The notes under the pieces: generated by a model
Databases searched by the model: none
What the model was told of the DNA's origin: nothing
Seen by the model: the letters and a program-made list of their open reading frames with translations, nothing else
Shown: positions 34,148-42,722 of the stretch, in pieces
Layout of the letters: each line of letters starts with the position of its first letter
Numbering within the stretch: position 1 is the stretch's first letter
Position numbers and translations under genes: made by a program
DNA from: Anagrus nilaparvatae
Lineage: Eukaryota; Arthropoda; Insecta; Hymenoptera; Mymaridae
Length of the DNA stretch: 64,000 bases
Direction of reading: 5' to 3'
NCBI GenBank assembly: GCA_022575985.1
Contig: JAKSXM010000014.1
Location: forward strand, 29,512,001 to 29,576,000

Positions 34148-36960
34148 TGAATTACAGTGTAACAGAATTGAACACGGAAATGCTTACTTATGAGCCAGAA
34201 AAATGACTGATATTTAAAATAGTCAGATTAAGTCAGATTAAACTTTCTGATGCAACCATGGTCATGGTCATCAAAATAATTGTTAAGAACTTTAAATTTT
34301 AACTAATAACCATAGTTGCCATCCAAGAACTTAGAAAATTCATGATAGTTTTTCATATGAATTTTTTAATCTAGCCAAATATGTAAGTAACTAAATCAAA
34401 ACTTCGCTCAACAAAATTAAAAATCTTGTAATAAATCAAATTATTTATTTATGGAAAAATAAAAAAAAACTATCTCACAACTTTTAATACACCTAATTTA
34501 AATATTGTTTTAGGTGGGCGTTAAAATTAAAAAAAAAAAGGCTTATAATGAAAATTTTTTTCTTAAAACAATCTTAATAAAATACAAGAGTATTAAATTG
34601 TACTTGGAAGTTCTAAATAGCAAGCGAAACAATTACTGCGTTATTTCGTAAGAATTTTCGTTAACAATACATTATGATGCAATCCAGAAGTAGATAAGCA
34701 TGGACCAAAGAAAACTTTACTTCGAGGCTTATCCTTTCTTTTTTTTTTTTCTTTTTTTTAGTTTTCTAAGACGCGCAAGTATTTTCGCTTTTTTAGCCCT
34801 GTTTTTCTTAAAGCGTCGGTATAGCATAAATTGAAACAGATGCGAGTTTGGCGAGAGTTTTTCGCTTTTATCCCTAGAGAGTTAACCGGAACGTGTTGTA
34901 TATATTTTTCTCTTTTTTCACTACCTCTTTCTCAAGAAAAGCTTATCAATATTGCTTTTATAAAAATATATGAGAAAAGAAAATAAATAAAAATATAAGA
35001 GGATGAATTTTTTTAAAAAAAATGTATATAAAAAATTAAACTAAAAAAAATAAAAAAATCAATTACATATTTTAAAAATCTTTACTGAAAATATAGGTAT
35101 AAAATATTTGAAAATTAAAATAATGCAAATTAAATTGAAAATTTTATTTAACTCTTATATATTCGAATCCTTATATATAATAAAATGTAGGAAAGATTTT
35201 CATTGATAAATGTGTTATCGAATTAGAACACGCTTTACCAACCGCATAGAAATGTTATTCAAATCGTTGAGTCTTATATATATTGCTCTAAAATGAATTA
35301 ATTCATAAAGTATTCATTATACGTATTTCCTTATTCATAACTATGCTAATTTTATTATGTTTTATTATTTTTGAATTTATAAATTTTCTGATAAATATAT
35401 TTTACTAAAAAATTGGATTTGCAAAAGGTACTATGAAATTTTTAAGAAAATATTTTAATTCTAAATTTTATAAAAATTCTAAGAAAAAAATAAATTTTAT
35501 TTGTGAAATAGAGTAAAAAGTTTAGAATAAATTAAAATTTTAATGAAAAAGTTTCGTAAAGTGTAAAGATATGTTTTTTAAATAAATAATTTAGAACATA
35601 AGCCAGGGCTTGGTGTTACGCAAGCAGAGAAGGAAAATGACAAGATTGTTCAAATTTAATACGTGTATGTGCAAGTGTGTATTTCCATATCAAATATAAA
35701 AAAAAAAATAAAAGATACAAATATTTTATGTACATGTAACTTATACATATATTAAAGAAATCGTCGAAGCACACACGTAGCACCGCAGGCAAAGTAGTAA
35801 CGCGATACTACCGTAATTCACGTTGGATTTTTTTTTTTAACGCTTTATGTACGACGCGAGAAACATGCATGAGGACCTCATCGAATTTACGGGGGATCCA
35901 ACGGTGACGGAACAAAACATTCGTGACCGTAACTTGATGGACGCTTGGCTATATAGTATTGGATTAAACGCTTTTGCAACAAAAAAATTTGGATATTCCA
36001 ACACAAGTTTATATGAATTCGATTGTATTTATAAATGGTCATCCGTGACGTATGTAACTCATCGTCAAATATAAAAACTTTAAATTTTGTATACCTAAGT
36101 TATTTATTTTTTGTATTTTTTTATACATGCGTGTATTAAATTTTGAAAATTTATGTGAAAATATTTTTATTAGCATATTTAATATTTATTTCATTTTTTT
36201 TTCAACTCACTTAACTTTCAAACAATTTCAATAAATAATATTTGATAAAAAAAGAATAGGATGGTAGGTACATAAAAAATTAATAATTTATACTTTCAGA
36301 TTTGTCTGACCATATCCATCCTTTATCTACTGATTATTAAATTTTTTTGTATTTTATTTTGTGTATTTGTCTGATTTGGCATGACATTTTTGCACAAAGT
36401 TGTAAGCTATTTTTATGTAATATGTAATATTTGGCAAAAAAATCAATAAACTTATTGATACATACGTGCACCTAAATATTAAGTAGCACTTACAAAAAGT
36501 TGATTATGTAGAACTATATTTAAAATTATGGTTAAATAATTGATGTATTTTAAACTAACAAAAAACTGTTTAACCTACTTTCATATTTATTTTTTCAGTA
36601 ATTTTAAAATATAATCTGTTTTTTAGCGAGTTTTCAAGAAATTAAAATTATTGATAAGAAAATTAATTGATTAATAGAATTAATCAAGATAATTATTTTC
36701 GTAAAACTAAATAAAATTATTAATGAGTGCCCCTCGTAAAAAATATAACCATAAATGTACCAGAACAATTAGGCAAATTAGGACCTGAAATTGTAAAATT
36801 GTGAATTAGAAGAAATTAAAAAAAGAAATATTTTTTTGTAGTATGACAGTTTACTTTCGCCAAATACGATTTATGTGGTACCAAATTTTTTTTTTCAATA
36901 GTTAATAAAAAGTGATCTTGCCTGACCAGGTCTTAAACTTGCAGACAAAACTTAGGGAAT
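34148..36960. other. AT-rich intergenic DNA
   Basis: Apart from the small frame at 35847-36074 nothing coding is supported. About 34680-34900 and 35580-35830 are slightly less AT-rich and show no motif. Confidence 0.5.
35847..36074 (+). CDS. Hypothetical small reading frame, 75 codons
   Basis: Starts ATGTACGACGCG and ends TAA. Composition differs from chance frames nearby: Asp, Glu, Asn, Thr and Trp are all used, and the block IEFTGDPTVTEQNIRDRN reads like real protein. The first half is GC-richer than the surroundings (GGGGGATCCAACGGTGACGG). There is no signal peptide, membrane segment or motif I recognise, and no neighbouring gene suggests a role. It could be a fragment of a decayed gene or transposon, or an exon of something larger; no splice partner was identified. 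Confidence 0.25.
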   Translation: MYDARNMHEDLIEFTGDPTVTEQNIRDRNLMDAWLYSIGLNAFATKKFGYSNTSLYEFDCIYKWSSVTYVTHRQI

Positions 36961-36984
36961 TTTCTGCATTCATTGTGCACCTAT

Positions 36985-37160
36985 CAATAATAGGATAATA
37001 GGATAATAGGATACTCTCCTCATTTTTCATTCTCAGGATTTAGTCCTCGCGTCCTCTGCCACTTCATAACAATTTGCAGTACTCAGCAGTATCTCTGGCA
37101 TGTGGGATCACTTCTTCATGCGTACATTTTGGGAAGAATAGTCGTGGTGCTCTCTAAACA
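36985..37160 (-). pseudogene. Possible 3' end of a non-LTR retrotransposon with (TATTATCC)n tail
   Basis: On the minus strand a frame reads FFPKCTHEEVIPHARDTAEY with stops further on, then about 60 nt of AT-rich sequence, then three to four TATTATCC units (36990-37012). A charged C-terminal tail followed by a short tandem repeat resembles the 3' end of R1- or I-type elements. It has the same orientation as the R1-like remnant at 26-28 kb but the two cannot be joined from sequence alone. Weak evidence. Confidence 0.3.
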
Positions 37161-37716
37161 CTATGCCGTAAATATAATAAATGACAAAATTACAGAATAA
37201 CAGTCTACGGCCGGTAATACTTATTTTTTACAGTCCATGTTATGTAAACTTCTAATTTACAGAATAGAGTGTATACTTTTCTATCATGTAAATTTAATTA
37301 TCATGGTCTGAAAAATGAAAATAACAGCTAATATATTTTTAAATTTTTCGATGTATTTTGATTATACATAGACAGAGACCATCAAGGTAAAGAAATTATT
37401 GAATTTTAAACATATTTAGGGTTAGTCCTAAACTTTAAAAATTTTTGAAAAATTATTGTAAATTTTAAAAGATTAAAGTTATTACCTTGAAAATTTAGGT
37501 GGGTTCGTAAAAAATATTCCCTAATAGAATGAAAGTCTTTTCTACAAAATCTTTTTCTTACTTTTCAGTGTTTTTCCATTTTTGGCATGTTCCATATTAG
37601 GGGCTCCGGTGTAAGGTTCTATCTTAACCTAGTTGGTGACATAGTAAAATTGCCTGTTGCCTCCAACTAATTCTTAAAGGTACACCTTCTGAGGCATACG
37701 TTAAATCAGAAATTAA

Positions 37717-38116
37717 GGTACACAGAAAGAGGTTTGAACCATTAAAATTGGGTATAGTAGGAACCGAATATTACTCTTACCATAAGAACTGAAAATGTTT
37801 ATGCCTAGAACTAAGATTCACGGTTCTCAAAACTAGTTAAAAAACTTCTCTTAAAAAATTATTATTTTTTTTTAAATCAAAATTAGTTACAAATATATTT
37901 TTTAATTTTATGTACGTGATTCATAAAAGAAATATAAAAAATAGATATGTAACTAATTTTGATTTTGAAATAAATAATAATTTTTTGAAAAAAGGTTTTT
38001 GACCAGTTTTTAGAACCCTGAATCTTGGTTCTAAAAATTTCCAGTTCTTATGGTAAGAGTAATATTCGGTTCCTACTATAACCGACTTAAGCAGTTCAAA
38101 CCTCTTTCTGTGTACC
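37717..38116. mobile_element. MITE with very long inverted arms, 400 bp
   Basis: GGTACACAGAAAGAGGTTTG at the left is mirrored exactly at the right end (CAAACCTCTTTCTGTGTACC). Complementarity continues inward with mismatches over most of each half, including GGAACCGAATATTACTCTTA versus TAAGAGTAATATTCGGTTCC. The outermost TA could be a duplicated TA target (Tc1/mariner style), giving CACAGAAAGAGG termini. No coding content. Confidence 0.85.
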
Positions 38117-38570
38117 CTATCACGGTCTTTTAAAGATTGGCATGTAGAAAATATAATTTCCTACAATTCATATTTTATTTAAAATATTAAATAAACTATC
38201 TAATAATTTTATCTTAATGTTTACTTTACTAAAAAAATAATTATATTTAATAACCTAAATAATTTTAATTAACTTATTTTTGCTTTTATATTAAAATTTT
38301 ATTTATCTAGATAAAGAATTACGTTGTTTCCAAAAACTCATTTATAAAATATAATAAATATTTTATTTTAAGAATTTCTGTATAAAAAAATAACTTGAAA
38401 TTAAAATATATTTTTCTTATAATATGAATACAGATGAAGAAATAATTAGTAAATTTTAAAATCAATATTCAATTGATAAGATATATATATATATATATAA
38501 TTAAAAGTATTTTATTTATTCACGTTATCTGTTCTTTTAATAAAAATTATGTAAAGAAAAGGTTTTAACG

Positions 38571-38602
38571 TATAAAATTTAGTTTAACAAGTTTCTTCAT
38601 AA
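38571..38602 (+). promoter_or_regulatory. Core promoter of MBF2-like gene 4
   Basis: TATAAAA at 38571-38577 is followed by TTCTTCAT, with an initiator-like A at 38599. The context AACGTATAAAA is nearly the same as at gene 1 (TACGTATAAAA). Confidence 0.45.
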
Positions 38603-38630
38603 AATAATTATATAATTATTTTTTTTCAAA

Positions 38631-39017
38631 ATGTTTAATTATTTGATATTTTTATTTTCAACAATTTTTAGTACTAGATTATCATCCGACTACCAAAGTG
38701 ATAGCGATGAAATGTACGATAACTCAAAAGTAATTTATGAAATTGGAGAAAGAAAAAATGGTGACATTGTATCAACACATCAATGGGCTTATTATGGAAA
38801 TGAACAAAGATTTAAAAAAGTATTTAAAGAATTAAATACAAATTTAATAAATAAAATTGAAATTCAAGATATATCAACTTATAAAAATAATACACCAAAT
38901 ATTGAATTAAAAAATGGTGGTTTGGATCATTCATTTGTTGAATTTGAGTTTACTTTAAATAATACGTTATCGGATGTTTTTATTAATATTGACTTGTATT
39001 ATACTGTAAATAATTGA
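38631..39017 (+). CDS. MBF2-like secreted protein 4, divergent
   Basis: Single-exon gene of 128 codons with a signal peptide (residues 1-18, FNYLIFLFSTIFSTRLSS). Family traces are YEIGERKNGDIV (about 36-47, the LGERxxGD motif), NKIEIQDIS (about 74-82) in place of ITQVQVxDL, and KNGGLDHSFVEFEF (about 93-106) where the others have SGGPGYxNVTLxF. The Pro-Gly-Tyr of the hallmark is therefore lost. Acidic residues follow the signal (SDYQSDSDEMYDNS). It is 14 kb from gene 3, same strand. The frame is intact and a TATA box is present, so I take it as a functional, diverged member. Confidence 0.75.
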   Translation: MFNYLIFLFSTIFSTRLSSDYQSDSDEMYDNSKVIYEIGERKNGDIVSTHQWAYYGNEQRFKKVFKELNTNLINKIEIQDISTYKNNTPNIELKNGGLDHSFVEFEFTLNNTLSDVFINIDLYYTVNN

Positions 39018-39477
39018 TAATTAAATTGTATATTAATTTTTTATTTTATTTTGTGTAGAGGAAAATGTTATTTTTATCTTTTTTAGTTACTTGGAATTGT
39101 ATTTAAAAATTTAGCTTTTAGCATTATATAACTAAATTAAATAACGAAAATTGTATTAAAATGTATAAAATATGAAAATCTAATCAAACCTGTTATATGT
39201 TTAATTGTAGCCTCTAAATTATAAAATTTTTAACTTTCATAGTTTTAGTTTCAGAGTACAACTATCAATGTATATACATGATAATTGATTGACCAATCAA
39301 ATTGTAAATATATATAAATGTAAAGGGTAGTATATACCCGGTTAATTTGCACGTGTATGAAAATATTAAATAAATAAATAAATAAATATGTTCTAAGTAA
39401 TTTGCATAACACATATAATTAATTTATAAAATATAAAAATTTACTTTATATAATCTAAATGCTAATAACATCTCGAA

Positions 39478-39730
39478 TAACATGGAACATGTTTATAGGG
39501 AGGAGGTACCTCAAAAACTTGAAAATTAAAGGGGGGGGGTCAAATATGTCCGATTTAAGGGAGGGGGATCAAACGGGACTTAGAATAATTTCAATTTTGG
39601 GATTTAGAATATTTCAGGTTTAGGAACTTAGATCAATTAACATTTGGAGACTTTTAATAACCCGGGTTATCTCTCAGCTGTAAGTAAACATGTTCCATGC
39701 ATTTTGCTTGTGTTTACACAAAAGCAAATA
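39478..39730. repeat. Copy of the hairpin-ended dispersed element (right part)
   Basis: GGAACATGTTTATAGGGAGG opens it. AAAGGGGGGGGGTCAAA and a ladder of TTAGAATAATTTCAATTTTG-type units follow, and it closes with AACATGTTCCATGCATTTTG then TTGTGTTTACACAA. Same family as 33540-33865. Confidence 0.6.
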
Positions 39731-40365
39731 CTATTATTAATTTACTAATTAGCTCAGGATGGCTTGTATTCTATTGTCACGAAATAACTCAAATAACTAG
39801 TCTTGGAAGGTAATTTCAAAATAAATCTTAAAGCGATATTGCACTCCAATGGTTTTGGCGATATACTTTTCGGCCAACATCAGATTTGGTCTCGTATATT
39901 TTTTTTGGGTCGCTGATCATAAATTTCGGGGTTTTGCTTACTGAATTGGTGCTTAACCCTTAATTTAGCTAAAACTTTTTGATGTATTTTATGTTTTTAC
40001 AATTTCTAAGTATTAAAAAGTAAAATTTTGAAATATCGGCGTTTCAAATAATTTTTTCTAAGAAAACTGCTTATTCAGGTAGTTAAAATTTTTTCCAAGA
40101 AAACTTCTTATATAGATAGTTGAAATCTCCCCTCTATTCAGTAAAATGTTTTAATATAGTATCAATTTGTAAAATTTTTATTGTTAACTTTTTAGATAAA
40201 ATGATTGATAAACGAACAATTACCTTAAATTATTGGGAAATTCCATTTTATACATAACACATGTATTCAAATTAAAATATATGAAGCTTAAATTCAATTT
40301 TTCATTTTAGTTTTACTATAAAGATAAAAATATTAACATTAATTTGGTAATTTATTTTTTAAATA

Positions 40366-42266
40366 ATGGAGTTATTATTTAAGTATAAAATTGTTTTAGC
40401 ACAATTATTACTTGTTACTTTAAATGTAACAGCAATTTTAAATGAATTAAATGATTTGAAAATTATTTTTAAACTTGGTGTTCAACAAGAAGGCGATTTT
40501 CTTAAAACTGAAAATTTTTTAACATCTGAAAAAGACAGGTAATATATTCATTTTTTATCTGTAAATTATATTTGACTTCAAAAGCTCCGGCTAAAATTTT
40601 CTCTTAAGTCGAGATAAAATTGGCTCTTTACAGTAAAATTTCAAAAAAGTTCTTTCTGTGTATTGAGGGGTTCACTTAATATTTATTAACAAAAAAAATT
40701 ACAAAATCATTTTAATTTAAAATTTGTTTTTAATTTTAGAAAAATTAGAATATTTAAAATAGTCAAACCGTAGAAATATTATGAAATAAAAAGATGCATT
40801 TATTTGATAAAATTTTTATTGAGATTTTCCTTAAAAAGTTTTACAACAAATATTCCTTAACTAATTAAACTTAAAATTATATAGAATGTATCAATGTATT
40901 GGACTATTATGAATTCTATATACAAAGGACTTTTTGAAATTCAATTTAAAACACTAGATGGCGTAACATTTCTTGCAAAAGAAATGGCTTTCGTATGTTA
41001 TATAAGAAGTAAAGCATTTTAGATTTGCATCTTAAAATATACTTCTAACTTTATTATATTTCTATAATACAAGAAAAAATATTAAATTTATTAAAAATAT
41101 AAGTTTGAAAGGTATAAATAATTTTTAAATTAATGCTTGAAAATGAATCCACTCTCCTACTAGCCAGTCTCAGATGCCATAACATTAATTTTGTTTAATT
41201 ATAGTTACTTGATTAGTAGTTTACTATATGAAAAGTAAGAAATCAATTTTAAATTAAATCTTTTGAATAAAATCGTAATTAAACCATTAGCGCCGGCACG
41301 ACCCTACCACTGACGCTCCGATTTTCGCTTAGAAAACGGGTAAAAAAATGATATTTTTTCTAAACTTAAAGTCTTTTTTTACTAAAAACGACTTGCTTTA
41401 CAAGATTCTGGAGTCAGATTTTTAATATTATGGACCGTTAATTAAATATGGCGGACCCAAAAAAGACAAAAAATCGATTATCGATACAAAATTAAAAATC
41501 TGACCCCGGAATCTTGTAAAGCAAGTCTTGTTTAGTAAAAAAGTACTTTAAGTTTTAAAAAAAATTATTTTTTTACCCGTTTTCTAAGCGGAATCCGAGC
41601 GTCAGTGGTATGGTCGCGCCGGCGCTAATGGGTTAAACTGTCATTTGAAAGACTATTTTGTGGGGTAATTCAAATTCACCTCGTATATCTTAGTTTTTTC
41701 AAATTATTTATATCATGAAATCCAAACAAATTTATCTGGTCAAGTATGAAGACTCAAAAATATGTTAAAGTTGCGGCTTTGAACAGTTTATTTTATAATA
41801 AATTTTAACATTTTGAATATTTTAAAAATTTATTTTATGAGCTGAACTTGATACAAGTGACCTCATTGACTATTTTTTTTATTATATTGGCTTTTTTTAT
41901 TATTAACTGAAAATTGCATTATCGTTGATATAAAAATAATTTTTTTTTTACAGAAATACCTCCTTTTTTCGAAAATATAATTTTGGACCAAACCATAGAA
42001 TAAATATGATTGAAATTAAAAGTAAAAGTAATTTTGATAAAATTAAGGTTCCTATTGGTTTGATCATAGGAGGTCCTGGATTCAGTAAAATAACTCTTCA
42101 ATTTAATCTTCCTGATGAATCTGATGTATTTTTTCATATCAATATTTATTACAAAAGGACAAAATGGATTTATGAACAAAAACCGAAGAAACTAGTGACT
42201 AGCCAGGTGAAGCAGTCTCCGGAATCCGCAATAGAGAGGTGTACGCTATTTAGATGTGGACATTAA
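40366..42266 (+). CDS. MBF2-like secreted protein 5, two exons
   Basis: Exon 1 is 40366-40538 (ATG, signal peptide IVLAQLLLVTLNVTA, then LGVQQEGDFL, a degenerate LGERxxGD). It ends AG|GTAATA. Exon 2 is 41954-42266, after a poly-pyrimidine tract and CAG. The join is phase 2 and gives 161 residues. Exon 2 carries MIEIKSKSNFDKIK, the hallmark IGGPGFSKITLQF (Phe for Tyr) and VFFHINIYYK. A C-terminal extension of about 30 residues (from about 42175) is not found in the other members, is less AT-rich and has two Cys. It is the only member in the cluster with an intron; that intron (1415 bp) is mostly transposon sequence (40720-41212 and 41283-41632). Joining the two exons is my inference from frame and splice sites. 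Confidence 0.75.
40720..41212 (-). repeat. Dispersed repeat, about 500 bp (copy 2), in MBF2-like gene 5 intron
   Basis: Reverse-orientation copy of 5590-6100. See that entry for shared landmarks. Confidence 0.8.
41283..41632. mobile_element. piggyBac-like MITE, 350 bp, TTAA target duplication
   Basis: TTAA at 41279-41282 and 41633-41636 flanks the element. The right end is ...GGCGCTAATGGG, as expected for piggyBac termini (GGG|TTAA); the left is ACCATTAGCGCCGGC, one base from CCC. Inverted arms extend about 150 bp each with few mismatches (for example CCACTGACGCTC and TTAGAAAACGGGTAAAAAAA). The centre is GGCGGACCC with AT-rich flanks. No transposase; an autonomous piggyBac elsewhere would be needed. 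Confidence 0.9.
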
Positions 42267-42506
42267 AATAATAATTAAACTTTGTACTTCTTATAGGTGC
42301 TTAAAAATAAAATTAATGTACGATACCATAAATACCACTTCAATTTTACATTAAATAAACAAATTAAAAAATAATACAATTTTTTCCGAAAATGATAAAA
42401 ATATACGAGTTTTAGTACCCAAAAAATCATTAAAAATGGGGGATTAAAATTGTAATTTTCGATTATTAAAAGAAGCCTTATGTGTTCTTGGTAAAATTTG
42501 CTTCTT

Positions 42507-42722
42507 AGGGGCGTGCGGTTTCCTGAAACGTCGGGTACTCAATCTGAGAATTTTGTTTTTTTTGGGGTTTTTAGCAAAGGAAATTTTTGTTAAATCTGAA
42601 ACTGCAGATTTTTTCAAACAATTTCAGACAATACTTGAAAGTTGGTCACAACCAAGCCATTCTGACGAAAAGCTGCAAGTTTCGGGCTGAGTACCTATCA
42701 TTTCAGGTAACCGCACACCTCC
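42507..42722. mobile_element. Inverted-ended element (216 bp) downstream of MBF2-like gene 5
   Basis: GGGGCGTGCGGTTTCCTGAA at the left and TTTCAGGTAACCGCACACCT at the right form a roughly 35-bp imperfect inverted repeat that includes GGTACTCA/TGAGTACC. The end motif resembles the element at 33975-34147. Non-coding interior. Confidence 0.7.

Noticed and set aside
41919..42179. Minus-strand 86-codon frame
   Set aside because: Antisense to exon 2 of MBF2-like gene 5, which has family motifs and splice sites.
42515..42540. CCTGAAACGTC as a second hammerhead-like site
   Set aside because: No flanking stems or CUGAUGA-like core; it is part of the inverted end of a MITE.
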